This document shows, piece after piece, positions 26,306 through 34,268 of a stretch of 64,000 bases of DNA. Both the position numbers and the translations under genes were made by a program. The notes under the pieces are model-generated. The model was not told the DNA's origin and ran no database searches. It saw nothing but the letters and a program-made list of their open reading frames with translations. How positions within the stretch are numbered: position 1 is the first letter of the stretch; every line of letters begins with the position of its first letter. Origin of the DNA: Microbispora sp. H13382 (GTDB lineage Bacteria; Actinomycetota; Actinomycetes; Streptosporangiales; Streptosporangiaceae); assembly GCF_014161445.1 (NCBI RefSeq), contig NZ_JABBXA010000029.1, forward strand, positions 1 through 64,000, given 5' to 3'.

Positions 26306-26361
26306 TTGGCGCAACCAATGAATCCATGTATGGTTGGCGCTACCAACATTGGCAACGCCAA
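26306..26361. promoter_or_regulatory. Three palindromic MarR operators
   Basis: TTGG-CGCAA-CCAA (26306-26318), GTTGG-CGCTA-CCAAC (26333-26347) and TTGGC-AAC-GCCAA (26349-26361) share the half-site TTGG. They fill the whole 80-bp spacer between the MarR gene and the divergent hydrolase transcript, where they would cover both promoters. Confidence 0.78.
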
Positions 26362-26376
26362 CAAAAAGAGGCCGTC

Positions 26377-26502
26377 ATGTCCACGGACAGTCTGATCGCC
26401 GACCGCATCGAATCTGTCCACCGGCGAACGATCTCCCGAGACCAGACGCCGGCCGTCCGGACGGCCGGGCGCACGACGAATCCCCTGGAGTCAGCAGCAT
26501 GA
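26377..26502 (+). CDS. 41-aa leader peptide coupled to epoxide hydrolase
   Basis: This short frame begins with ATG after AAAAAGAGG and encodes MSTDSLIADRIESVHRR followed by a Thr/Arg-rich tail. It ends in a TGA that overlaps the hydrolase ATG (ATGA at 26499-26502). The coupling and ribosome site suggest it is translated. No family is recognised; it may be only a translational leader. Confidence 0.5.
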   Translation: MSTDSLIADRIESVHRRTISRDQTPAVRTAGRTTNPLESAA

Positions 26503-27611
26503 TCAAGCCGTTCCGCATCGACATTCCCCAGGCCGACCTCGACGACCTGCGAGACCGGCTCACCCGCACCCGCTGGCCCAACGAGGTCGCCGACGCCGGA
26601 TGGGACTACGGCTTCCCGCTGGCGCGGCTCAGAGAACTGGCCGAACACTGGCGCACCGGCTACGACTGGCGCGAGCACGAGGCCCAGCTCAACGAGCTGC
26701 CGCACTTCATGACGGAGATCGACGGCCAGAGCATCCACTTCGTCCACGTCCGGTCGCCGAAGCCGGACGCGCTCGCGCTGATCCTCACGCACGGCTGGCC
26801 CGGCTCGTTCCTGGAGTTCCTCGACGTCATCGAGCCGCTGTCGCGCGACTTCCACCTGGTGATCCCGTCCATCCCCGGGTACGGCTTCTCCGGGCCGACC
26901 CACGAGCGCGGCTGGGACATCGTCCGGGTCGCGCGGGCCTGGGCCGAACTGATGCGCCGTCTCGGGTACGAGCGCTACGGCGCGCAGGGTGGCGACTTCG
27001 GCTCGGGCATCTCACTGGCGCTCGGCGCGGTGGCGCCCGGGCAGGTCGTCGGGGTGCACGTCAACTACCTGCCGACCCGGCCGGACCCGGACGCCGGCAT
27101 CGAACTGTCCGAAACGGAGGAAGCCCGGCTGGACAAGGTGCGGCAGCTGATGGCCAACCGCCCGCCGTACCAGGCTCTGCAGGCCACCACCCCGCAGACC
27201 ATCGGCTACGCGCTGACCGACTCGCCGGTCGGCCAGCTGGCCTGGATCGCCGAGCGCTTCGCGCAGTGGACCGACCCTCGCTCGCGGATCAGCGACGAGC
27301 GGGTGCTCACCGACGTCTCGCTGTACTGGCTCACCGCCACCGCGGCCTCCTCGGCGCGGCTGCACCGCGACGCCCCGCGGCGGACCGAGCCGTGCCCGGT
27401 GCCGGTCGGAGTGGCGGTGTTCGCGCACGACATCACGCAGTCGGTGCGGCCGCTGGCCGAGCGGCTGTACGACATCAGGCACTGGTCGGAGTTCGAGCGC
27501 GGCGGCCACTTCGCCGCGATGGAGGTGCCGGAACTGCTCGCCGAGGACGTCCGCGACTTCTTCCTCACCTACGACGCCCCGCTCGCCACACGTCGGGGAG
27601 ACGGTCAGTAG
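26499..27611 (+). CDS. Epoxide hydrolase (EHN-type alpha/beta hydrolase)
   Basis: This 370-aa enzyme has the N-terminal EHN lid-associated domain (FRIDIPQADLDDLRDRLTRTRWPN) as in microsomal and juvenile-hormone epoxide hydrolases. Oxyanion residues are in LTHGWPGSF (98-103), the nucleophile is Asp166 in GAQGGDFGSG, and the catalytic His is near 345 in ERGGHFAAMEVPE. It opens epoxides to diols in the cytoplasm. The ATG at 26499 overlaps the stop of the upstream small frame. The divergent MarR gene and its palindromes indicate inducible expression, so detoxification or catabolism is likely. Its 3' end overlaps the convergent tautomerase gene by seven bases. Confidence 0.92.
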   Translation: MIKPFRIDIPQADLDDLRDRLTRTRWPNEVADAGWDYGFPLARLRELAEHWRTGYDWREHEAQLNELPHFMTEIDGQSIHFVHVRSPKPDALALILTHGWPGSFLEFLDVIEPLSRDFHLVIPSIPGYGFSGPTHERGWDIVRVARAWAELMRRLGYERYGAQGGDFGSGISLALGAVAPGQVVGVHVNYLPTRPDPDAGIELSETEEARLDKVRQLMANRPPYQALQATTPQTIGYALTDSPVGQLAWIAERFAQWTDPRSRISDERVLTDVSLYWLTATAASSARLHRDAPRRTEPCPVPVGVAVFAHDITQSVRPLAERLYDIRHWSEFERGGHFAAMEVPELLAEDVRDFFLTYDAPLATRRGDGQ

Positions 27612-28030
27612 GGAGAGGCCGAGTTGCGCTCCGCCCAGAGCCTCTCGGCGTCGGAGCCCGCCGGAGGCGGCGCGATCCCGTTGATCATCCAGAGGTCCTC
27701 ACTGGTCTCGTCGACATGGAACTCCCAATGCAGTCCCGCGTGCCGTTCGAGGTGGGGCCGCAGCATGCCCTCGATCCATCGGGCGGTCCGTCGCCGGCTC
27801 TCCCGGTCCGGGTTGCGGCGGGCGATGTGGTCGATGACGATGCGGACCCCGGCCGGGGTGGGCTCCCCGCCGACGTGGAAATCCTCGGGCCGGGTCTGGT
27901 GGAACAGGGTGACCACGTAGAACCGGGGCAGCCCGACCTGTTCGTAGTGGTCGGTGATGCGGGAGGCGAGCCGGTGCTTCTCCTCGTCGGTGAAGATCCC
28001 GGGCGTGTGATGAATGCTCCACAGCGGCAT
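27605..28030 (-). CDS. Tautomerase-superfamily protein (cis-CaaD-like)
   Basis: This 141-aa protein starts MPLWSIHHTPG, placing the catalytic Pro directly after the initiator Met, as in 4-oxalocrotonate tautomerase relatives and cis-3-chloroacrylate dehalogenase (Tautomerase_3, PF14832). Conserved parts include FTDEEKHRLASRITDHY, RFYVVTLFHQT, an RNPDRESRRRTARWIEGML segment and WEFHVDETSEDLWMINGI. The reaction is not certain. It precedes an SDR gene 29 bp upstream on the same strand, probably one transcript, so it may process carbonyl products or act in detoxification. Confidence 0.87.
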   Translation of the reverse strand: MPLWSIHHTPGIFTDEEKHRLASRITDHYEQVGLPRFYVVTLFHQTRPEDFHVGGEPTPAGVRIVIDHIARRNPDRESRRRTARWIEGMLRPHLERHAGLHWEFHVDETSEDLWMINGIAPPPAGSDAERLWAERNSASPY

Positions 28031-28059
28031 AGCGGTTCCGTACTCCTCGAGATGCGGCG

Positions 28060-28761
28060 TCAGCGGGCGGCGGAGAAGGTCAGGCGCTCAACGGGGCCGG
28101 ACAGCGCCGCCTTGGCGGCGATGGACGCGTCGTCGGCGAGCACCTCCACGTCCCCGGCCTCCAGACCGTCGACGATGCGCGCGGCCACCTCGGCCGGCGT
28201 CGCCTTCGGCGCCTCGACGGCGGAGACCATGTCGGTGTCGATGAACCCCGCGTGCACGCCGACGACCTGGGTGTTCTGGCGCGCCAGTTCCAGCCTGAGG
28301 GAGTTCGTGAGGGACCACGCCGCCGCCTTGGACGCCCCGTAGGCCCCGCTGCCGGCCAGCCAGGACAGCGCGGAGTGCATGTTCACCAGCGCGCCCCCGC
28401 CGTTCGCGGCCAGGATCGGCGCGAACGCCCGGGCCACCCGCAGCGGCCCGAAGACGTTGACGTCGAACGTCACGGTGGCGCGTTCGAGGTCACCCGTCAG
28501 CAGCGGGGCCGGCAGCAGGATCCCGGCGTTGTTGAACACGATCTCGGCGTCGGCGGCGGCCCCCGCGAGGGCGGCGACCGACGCCGCCGAGCCGACCTCC
28601 AGCTCGGCGGTGACCACCTCCGGACGGTCGTCGGTGTACGCGGAGCGCGCCGTCGAGTACACCTTCCGCGCCCCGCGCGCCAGCACCTCGTCGACCAGCG
28701 CCGCGCCGAGACCACGCCGGCCCCCGGTCACCACGACCACCCTGCCCGCTACTGCGACCAC
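28060..28761 (-). CDS. Short-chain dehydrogenase/reductase (SDR)
   Basis: This 233-aa classical SDR has a TGGRRGLG coenzyme site (residues 12-19), the NNAG structural motif (about 77-80), catalytic Ser in NMHSALSWLAG, and the Tyr-Lys pair YGASK. The Arg residues after the glycine-rich loop suit NADP(H). The substrate is unknown. It is divergent from an HxlR regulator with palindromic sites between, and probably co-transcribed with the tautomerase, so it would be induced by a reactive carbonyl or quinone. Confidence 0.9.
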   Translation of the reverse strand: MVAVAGRVVVVTGGRRGLGAALVDEVLARGARKVYSTARSAYTDDRPEVVTAELEVGSAASVAALAGAAADAEIVFNNAGILLPAPLLTGDLERATVTFDVNVFGPLRVARAFAPILAANGGGALVNMHSALSWLAGSGAYGASKAAAWSLTNSLRLELARQNTQVVGVHAGFIDTDMVSAVEAPKATPAEVAARIVDGLEAGDVEVLADDASIAAKAALSGPVERLTFSAAR

Positions 28762-28777
28762 GACATCTCCCCCTGAG

Positions 28778-28834
28778 TAACGACCTCGTTAGTGAGAGGA
28801 TTGAATCACGCCACGCTGGATAACGCAAGCGTTA
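28778..28834. promoter_or_regulatory. Two palindromic HxlR operators
   Basis: TAACGA-CC-TCGTTA (28778-28791) and TAACGC-AA-GCGTTA (28821-28834) are perfect 6-bp-arm palindromes of identical design. Their centres are 43 bp apart, about four helical turns. They lie between the divergent SDR and HxlR genes. Confidence 0.82.
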
Positions 28835-28854
28835 GTTACAATGACGGGGTGGCG

Positions 28855-29337
28855 ATGAGATTCGAAGAACGACTGAGCGACCGGGACGCATGGTCGATCG
28901 GCGAGGGATGCTCGGCAGGGCGGGTGCTGGACCTGCTCAGCACCAAGACGGTGTTCCTGGTGGTCCGCGAATGCTTCTACGGCACGACCAGGTTCGACGA
29001 CTTCGTGACGCGGACCGGGACCTCGGCGCCCGCGGTGTCGCGGGCGCTCAAACAGCTGAAGGCCGCGGGCATCGTCGCATCCGTTGTCTACCGGGAGCCG
29101 GGGAGCCGGGCCCGCGACGAGTACCGGCTGACCGAGGCCGGGGAGGACCTGCTGCCGGTGTTCCTGTCGCTCCTGCAGTGGGGTGACAGGTACCTGCAGG
29201 ACGGCCGCCCGCCCCTGTCGTTCGTCGAGGCCGGTTCGGGCCGTCCGATACAGGTCCGCGTGACCGCCGACCCGGCGCCGGAGACGACGTGCGACGACAT
29301 CGAGATCCGGCTGAACCCCGCCTGGCGGCGCGATTAG
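28855..29337 (+). CDS. HxlR-family regulator
   Basis: This 160-aa winged-helix protein has the HxlR core: GRVLDLLSTKTVFLVVRECFYGTTRFDDF, then SAPAVSRALKQLKAAGIVASV and a wing with VYREPGSRARDEYRLTEAGEDL. These regulators sense aldehydes or quinones. I chose ATG 28855; a GTG six bases upstream is also possible. It is divergent from the SDR gene, and two matching palindromes lie between, so it should regulate the SDR-tautomerase pair and itself. The C-terminus converges on the GAPDH gene with a six-base gap. Confidence 0.88.
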   Translation: MRFEERLSDRDAWSIGEGCSAGRVLDLLSTKTVFLVVRECFYGTTRFDDFVTRTGTSAPAVSRALKQLKAAGIVASVVYREPGSRARDEYRLTEAGEDLLPVFLSLLQWGDRYLQDGRPPLSFVEAGSGRPIQVRVTADPAPETTCDDIEIRLNPAWRRD

Positions 29338-29343
29338 GCGCTG

Positions 29344-30330
29344 TCACTCGGACATACGGGCAGCCGTCTCGACGAGCCGGTTGGCGTAGCCCCACTCGTT
29401 GTCGTACCAGCCGAAGACCTTGACCAGTTCGCCGTCCGCCTGGGTGAGCGCGGAGTCGAACACGCAGGACGCGGGGTCGCCCACGATGTCGCGGGACACG
29501 ATCGGGTCGGTGCTGTAGCGCAGCACGCCCTTCAGTTCCCGGTCGGCGGCGTCGGCGAAGGCCCGGTTGACCTCCCGCACCCCGGCCGGGCGAGACAGCA
29601 CCACCGCGAGGTCGGTGAGCGAGCCGTCCTCGACCGGGACGCGCAGCGCGACGCCGTCCAGCCGGCCCGCGAGCTCGGGCAGCACCTCGCCTACCATCCG
29701 AGCGGCCCCGGTCGTGGTCGGGACGATGTTCACGGCGGCCGAGCGGGCCCTGCGGGGGTCCTTGTGCGGGGCGTCCAGCAGCCGCTGATCGCCGGTGTAC
29801 GCGTGCACGGTCGTCATGAAGCCGTGGACGACGCCGAAGTTCTCGTGCAGCACCTTCACCATCGGGGCCACGCAGTTGGTGGTACAGGAGGCCATCGAGA
29901 CGATCTCGTGGCGGCGGGGGTCGTACGCCGCGTCGTTGACGCCGGGGACGATCGTGACGTCCACGCTCTTGCCGGGCGCGGAGATGAGCACGCGGCGGGC
30001 GCCGCCCTTCAGGTGGCGGGCCGCGTCGTCCCGGGTGCGGAACCTGCCGGTGGCCTCGATCACCAGGTCGGCGCCGTAGGCGGCCCAGTCGATGTGCGCC
30101 GGGTCGCTGTGCGCGGTGACCGGGATGCTGCGGCCGTCCACGTCGATGGAGGAGGCACCCGCGGTCACCGGAACGCCGAGGGGGCCGTGCGTGGAGTCGA
30201 ACCTGAGCAGATGGGCGAGCGTCACCGCGTCCGCGAGGTCGTTGATCGCGACGACCTCGATGCCCATGGGCAGCGCGCGGCGCAGCACGGCCCTGCCGAT
30301 CCTGCCGAATCCGTTGATGCCGATTCTCAT
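29344..30330 (-). CDS. gap: Glyceraldehyde-3-phosphate dehydrogenase
   Basis: This 328-aa NAD-dependent glycolytic enzyme carries the dinucleotide fold INGFGRIGRAVLRR with Asp31 in AINDLA favouring NAD, the active-site Cys149 in SMASCTTNC, and the C-terminal signature SWYDNEWGY-like text (GWYDNEWGYANRL). I chose ATG 30330 with GGAGGATCACC upstream. It stands alone rather than in a gap-pgk-tpi operon, so it is likely a second copy. The divergent CBS-BON gene and a DevR-like box in the spacer suggest expression under oxygen limitation or stress. Confidence 0.95.
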   Translation of the reverse strand: MRIGINGFGRIGRAVLRRALPMGIEVVAINDLADAVTLAHLLRFDSTHGPLGVPVTAGASSIDVDGRSIPVTAHSDPAHIDWAAYGADLVIEATGRFRTRDDAARHLKGGARRVLISAPGKSVDVTIVPGVNDAAYDPRRHEIVSMASCTTNCVAPMVKVLHENFGVVHGFMTTVHAYTGDQRLLDAPHKDPRRARSAAVNIVPTTTGAARMVGEVLPELAGRLDGVALRVPVEDGSLTDLAVVLSRPAGVREVNRAFADAADRELKGVLRYSTDPIVSRDIVGDPASCVFDSALTQADGELVKVFGWYDNEWGYANRLVETAARMSE

Positions 30331-30390
30331 GGTGATCCTCCTCAGCACTGGCTGTGCCGCAATCGTCCGCCCCTGCCGGAAGCGGTCGTA

Positions 30391-30404
30391 GGGGCCTAAG
30401 TGCC
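30391..30404. promoter_or_regulatory. DevR/DosR-like box between gap and CBS genes
   Basis: GGGGCCTAAGTGCC fits the dormancy-regulator pattern GGGnCnnnnGnCCC with one mismatch. It is 61 bp upstream of gap and 101 bp upstream of the CBS gene. Confidence 0.45.
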
Positions 30405-30504
30405 GCGGGCAGAGGCGTAACTGCCTTCACACGTGGGTCTTCCGCCTCTCCATCCGCGCGGGGTGACGGCAGTGGGATGGAGGCGCTGTCAGGAGGAGGA
30501 AGAG

Positions 30505-31206
30505 ATGCGTGTGAAGGTCGCCGAGGTCATGGCCCGCGACGTCCCGGTGGTGGAGGGCGACACGCCGTTCAAGACGGTCGCCCAGGCGCTGATCGCGGCG
30601 GACGTCGGAGCCGTTCCCGTGGTGGACGCCCAGGGCCGGGTCATGGGCGTCGTCACGGACGCGGACCTGCTGCTCAAGGAGGAGTTCAAGGACCAGTACG
30701 CCCACGAGGGCTACCGGCCGCCGCTGCGGGCCCGGCTGCGCCACCTGTTCGGCCGGGAAGGACGCGGCGGCCGCGCGAAGTCGCGCGGCGACACCGCCGC
30801 CGAGCTGATGACCACGCCCGCCGTCACGATCGGCCCGGGGACGGCGGTGGTGTTCGCCATCCGGCTCATGGACGAGCACGGCGTCGCGCACCTGCCGGTC
30901 GTCGGGACCGACGGCGCCCTGGAGGGCATGGTCGGCCGGCACGACCTGCTGCGGGTCTTCACCCGCCCGGACGCCGACATCGCCCACGAGATCACGACCG
31001 ACATCCTCGGCCGCTCCCTCTTCCGGGACATGAGCATGGTCGACGTGACGGTCGACCAGGGCGTCGTGACGCTGGCCGGCCGTCTACGCCGGCGCAGCGA
31101 CGCTCTGACGGCCGCCCGGCTGGCGCGCGGAGTCAACGGTGTCGTCGACGTGGTCGACCGGCTGGAGTGGGAGGAGGACGACACCCACACCTGGCGCCAC
31201 CGCTGA
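30505..31206 (+). CDS. CBS-domain pair with C-terminal BON domain
   Basis: In this 233-aa protein, residues 5-60 (VAEVMARDVPVVEGDTPF, VPVVDAQGRVMGVVTDADLL) and 95-150 (AAELMTTPAVTIGPGTAV, HLPVVGTDGALEGMVGRHDLL) are two CBS motifs forming a Bateman module that binds adenine nucleotides. Residues about 160-225 form a BON-like domain (DVTVDQGVVTLAGRLRRRSDA, GVNGVVDVVDRLEW), associated with membranes or lipids. ATG 30505 follows AGGAGGAGGAAGAG. Such CBS-BON proteins are common in actinomycete dormancy clusters, and the neighbours (GAPDH, stress-protein remnant, DoxX) fit this. Confidence 0.9.
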   Translation: MRVKVAEVMARDVPVVEGDTPFKTVAQALIAADVGAVPVVDAQGRVMGVVTDADLLLKEEFKDQYAHEGYRPPLRARLRHLFGREGRGGRAKSRGDTAAELMTTPAVTIGPGTAVVFAIRLMDEHGVAHLPVVGTDGALEGMVGRHDLLRVFTRPDADIAHEITTDILGRSLFRDMSMVDVTVDQGVVTLAGRLRRRSDALTAARLARGVNGVVDVVDRLEWEEDDTHTWRHR

Positions 31207-31289
31207 CGCATCCCCTGCCCGGTGCCGGCTGCGCGGCTCAGCCGGCCGGCCCGGGCGGTGAGCGTTCCGCCTCCGCCGTGATGGCGCTT

Positions 31290-31665
31290 CGCGCTCGGGC
31301 ACGGTCTGCTCCTCCTGGGCCCGCCGCACCTCGTCGATCCCGTAGGAGATCTCCGGCGCGTACGCGTGCACCGGCAACTGCCACGCGTACAGGACCAGCA
31401 GACGGCATCCACGCGACCGCGCCTCCTCGAACGCGTAGGTCAACGCGGCCTCCGCCTCGGCGGAGCCGTCGGCACCGGCCACGATCAGCTCGTGCGGCGC
31501 CGACACCTCAGGCCGCACCACCACGAACGGGACCGGAACCTGACCGGCGAGATGCGTGCCGACCGAGCCGAGCAGCATGCCGGCGAACCCGCCGTGACCC
31601 CTGCTGCCGACCACGAGCTCCACGCCACCGGCGGCCTCCCGGCGCAGCACCGTGACCGGCCCGCC
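31290..31665 (-). pseudogene. Fragment of a two-domain universal stress protein
   Basis: The readable peptide has the end of a first USP domain (VELVVGSRGHGGFAGMLLGSVG, THLAGQVPVPFVVVR, the ATP-binding G-2x-G-9x-G pattern) and the first 45 or so residues of a second domain (ELIVAGADGSAEAEAALTYAF, LLVLYAWQLPVHAY). The first domain lacks its start, and the second loses homology after EVRRAQEEQ. No suitable start or ribosome site is present upstream. Both ends are missing, so it is a relic. Its family supports the stress/dormancy character of this group. Confidence 0.7.
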
Positions 31666-31666
31666 T

Positions 31667-31702
31667 GGGCCGAAGGTCCCACGATCATGGGACTTCGGGG
31701 CG
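31667..31702. promoter_or_regulatory. DevR/DosR-type boxes upstream of the DoxX-like gene
   Basis: GGGCCGAAGGTCCC at 31667-31680 fits GGGnCnnnnGnCCC perfectly, and GGGACTTCGGGGCG at 31689-31702 fits with two mismatches. Centres are 22 bp apart. They lie about 105-140 bp before the DoxX-like gene at 31806. Confidence 0.6.
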
Positions 31703-31805
31703 GTCGCGGCGTGCCGTACGGCTCCTGCGGCAGGGCCGCTGATCGCGGTTTGCTTGAGGTGTCAAAGACAGAGCAAAGACGCGAACACGTTGAAAGGGGC
31801 CGGTC

Positions 31806-32384
31806 ATGGCCACCATCGAGAGGCGCAACCAGAGGACTCACCTCGACGCCGCCACCACCGCGCCCCGGACGACCCCCGCCACTGCGCCCCGGACGACCGC
31901 CGGCCCCGCCCGGTACGCCTGGGCCGCCGCCCGCATCGCCATCGGCTGGGTGTTCCTGTGGGCCTTCCTGGACAAGACCTTCGGCTTCGGCTTCGCCACC
32001 CCCGCCGCCAAGGCCTGGATCAACGGCGGCAGCCCCACCACCGGCTTCCTCAAAGGCACCGCCGACAACACCTTCGGCGACCTGTTCAACACCCTCGCCG
32101 GACAACCCTGGGTCGACTGGCTGTTCATGACCGGCCTGGCCGGCATCGGCACCGCCCTCATCCTCGGCATCGGCATGCGCATCGCCGCCACCACCGGCAC
32201 CCTGCTCCTGCTCCTGATGTGGGCCGCCGAACTCCCCCTCACCACCAACCCCTTCATGGACGAGCACATCGTCTACGCCATCGTCCTGATCGGCCTGACC
32301 CTCGCCGGCGCCGGCACCACCCTCGGACTCGGCACGACCTGGACCAACACCACCCTGGTCCGCCGCCTCCCGATCCTCAAGTAA
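31806..32384 (+). CDS. DoxX/DoxD-like membrane protein
   Basis: This 192-aa membrane protein has about four hydrophobic helices after a Thr/Arg-rich N-terminus. The segment WVFLWAFLDKTFGFGFATP and the pattern AWINGGSPTTGFLKG are typical of the actinomycete DoxX-like family. DoxD is a subunit of thiosulfate:quinone oxidoreductase in archaea, but most bacterial members have no assigned function. ATG 31806 follows GAAAGG. DevR-type boxes upstream suggest induction at low oxygen. A strong terminator follows. Confidence 0.85.
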   Translation: MATIERRNQRTHLDAATTAPRTTPATAPRTTAGPARYAWAAARIAIGWVFLWAFLDKTFGFGFATPAAKAWINGGSPTTGFLKGTADNTFGDLFNTLAGQPWVDWLFMTGLAGIGTALILGIGMRIAATTGTLLLLLMWAAELPLTTNPFMDEHIVYAIVLIGLTLAGAGTTLGLGTTWTNTTLVRRLPILK

Positions 32385-32412
32385 CCCCGCCGGGTCTCAC
32401 GGCCCATCGACT

Positions 32413-32448
32413 CCAGTGCCCGCCCCGGCTGCCGGGGGCGGGCACTGG
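32413..32448. terminator. Strong bidirectional hairpin terminator
   Basis: CCAGTGCCCGCCCC (32413-32426) pairs perfectly with its complement at 32435-32448, a 14-bp stem with an eight-base loop. It separates the convergent DoxX-like gene and the ABC binding-protein gene. Confidence 0.87.
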
Positions 32449-32509
32449 CATGTCTCCGGGACGGAACCCGCACCTGAAGAAGAACCTCGCTTCCGGCGCG
32501 CCGGGGAAC

Positions 32510-33487
32510 CTACTGCTCGCGGGGCAGGCCGGGCGGATTGACCAGGGACTCGGGGACGGCCTCGTTGGGCAGGCCCCACCGGGCGAGGACCTTGCCGTAG
32601 GTGCCGTCCTTGATGAGGGCGTCGACGGCGTCGCTGATCGGCTCGGCCAGCCCGTTGCCCTTCTGCGTCATCGCGGCGATGAGCCCCTGGAGCGACGGGC
32701 CGGCGCCGGAGTAGGTGCCGACGATCTTCGTGTCGCCGCTCACCGCGGCGTGGTACGCGGAGGTGGGATTGGGTGCGAAGTACGCCTGGATCCGGCCGGA
32801 CTTCAGCGCGAGGTAGGTGTCGGCCGGCTGCTTGTAGTACTGGATCCGGACGGGCTTCAGCCCGGCGGTGCGGTTCTGCTTGTCCCAGCCCAGCAGGATC
32901 TTCTCCTGGTTGGTGCCCGAGCCCACGGCCACGCTGAGCCCGGCGACGTCGGCCGGCTTGGCGATCGAGGTGATCGTGCCGTCCTTCGGCACCTCCCAGG
33001 CCAGCTGGTCGAGGCGGTAGGTGGCGAAGTCGTAGATGTCCTTGCGCTCCTCGGTGACCGTGATGTTGGAGAAGCCGGCCGCGTACTTGCCGGACCGCAC
33101 GGCGAGGAACAGGTTCTCCCACGACGTGGCCTCGAAGCGTGGCTTCAGGCCGAGCACGTCGGCGACGAGGGAGGCGATGTCCTCCTCCACCCCGATCGGG
33201 GTGACGTTGTCGTCGGCGAGGAACGACAGCGGCGGGTTGAACGTGGTGGTGCCGACCAGGAGCTCCCCCTTGGCCCGGATCGCGGCGGGCACCTGTGCGG
33301 CGATCGCCTCCACCTTCGTGGCCCGGATCCGGTTCTGCTCCGGACTCGTGTTGATCTTCAGTACGCCGGGCGGGGCCGCTGCCGCGGGGGCCGCGTCGGT
33401 CACGGCGTCGTCGGGGACCGTACCGCAGGCGACGAGCAGCAGCAGGGCGGACAGGCCGAGCACGGACAACCGGGATGCGGAAGACAT
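32510..33487 (-). CDS. Polar amino-acid-type ABC binding lipoprotein
   Basis: This 325-aa extracellular solute-binding protein (family 3) has a signal with lipobox LLLVAC (Cys21) and a Thr/Ala-rich spacer. The domain has LLVGTTTFNPPLSFL, IGVEEDIASLVADVLGLKP, FATYRLDQLAWEVPKDG and LKSGRIQAYFAPNPTS. It is the first-contact subunit for the ATPase and permease encoded upstream on the same strand. Because the importer shares a palindromic promoter element with the sulfur-related genes to its right, a sulfur amino acid or other organosulfur ligand is likely, but this is inference. Confidence 0.88.
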   Translation of the reverse strand: MSSASRLSVLGLSALLLLVACGTVPDDAVTDAAPAAAAPPGVLKINTSPEQNRIRATKVEAIAAQVPAAIRAKGELLVGTTTFNPPLSFLADDNVTPIGVEEDIASLVADVLGLKPRFEATSWENLFLAVRSGKYAAGFSNITVTEERKDIYDFATYRLDQLAWEVPKDGTITSIAKPADVAGLSVAVGSGTNQEKILLGWDKQNRTAGLKPVRIQYYKQPADTYLALKSGRIQAYFAPNPTSAYHAAVSGDTKIVGTYSGAGPSLQGLIAAMTQKGNGLAEPISDAVDALIKDGTYGKVLARWGLPNEAVPESLVNPPGLPREQ

Positions 33488-33503
33488 GCGATTTCCTTGG
33501 AGG

Positions 33504-34268
33504 TCAGAGCACCTTGCTGAGGAAGGCGCGGGTACGGTCGTGCCTCGGCCGGTCGAGCACCTGCGGGGGCGGGCCCTGCTCGACGATCCGGCCGGCGTCC
33601 ATGAAGACCACGGTGTCGGCGACCTCGCGCGCGAAGCCGATCTCGTGGGTCACGACGATCATGGTGGTGCCGCTGCGGGCGAGCGCCTTCATGACTTCCA
33701 GCACCTCGCCCACGAGTTCCGGGTCGAGTGCCGAGGTGGGCTCGTCGAACAGCACGACCTTGGGCCGCAGCGCCAGGGCCCGGGCGATCGCGACGCGTTG
33801 CTGCTGTCCCCCGGACAGCTGCCGCGGGTAGGCGCCGGCCTTGTCGGACAGGCCCACCTGCGCGAGCAGCTCGGTCGCCAGCGCCTCGGCCTCGTCGCGG
33901 GGCCGGCCCTGGGCCGAGACCGGGGCCTCGGTCACGTTCTGCCGGACGGTGAGGTGGGGGAAGAGGTTGAAGTTCTGGAAGACGAAGCCGATGTGGGTGC
34001 GCTGGCGCAGGATGTCGCGTTCCCGCAGCTCGTACAGACGGTCTCCGGAGCGCCGGTAGCCGACGAACTCGCCGTCGATGGTGACGTACCCGCGGTCGAT
34101 CTTCTCGAGATGGTTGATGCTGCGCAGCAGCGTCGACTTGCCCGAGCCGGAAGGACCGATGACGACCGTCACCTCGCCGGCCTGGACCCGCAGGTCCACC
34201 CCGCGCAGGACTTCCAGCGGGCCGTAGCTCTTGTGGACGCCGCGCACGTCGACCATGGGCGTGCTCAT
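33504..34268 (-). CDS. Polar amino-acid-type ABC ATPase
   Basis: This 254-aa importer ATPase has Walker A GPSGSGKST (about 38-46), Q-loop FVFQNFNLFPHLTV, signature LSGGQQQRVAIARAL, Walker B KVVLFDEPTSALDPE and H-loop VVTHEIGFAREVAD. It is of the GlnQ/HisP class. ATG 34268 overlaps the permease stop (ATGA). It powers the importer together with the neighbouring permease and lipoprotein. Confidence 0.93.
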   Translation of the reverse strand: MSTPMVDVRGVHKSYGPLEVLRGVDLRVQAGEVTVVIGPSGSGKSTLLRSINHLEKIDRGYVTIDGEFVGYRRSGDRLYELRERDILRQRTHIGFVFQNFNLFPHLTVRQNVTEAPVSAQGRPRDEAEALATELLAQVGLSDKAGAYPRQLSGGQQQRVAIARALALRPKVVLFDEPTSALDPELVGEVLEVMKALARSGTTMIVVTHEIGFAREVADTVVFMDAGRIVEQGPPPQVLDRPRHDRTRAFLSKVL

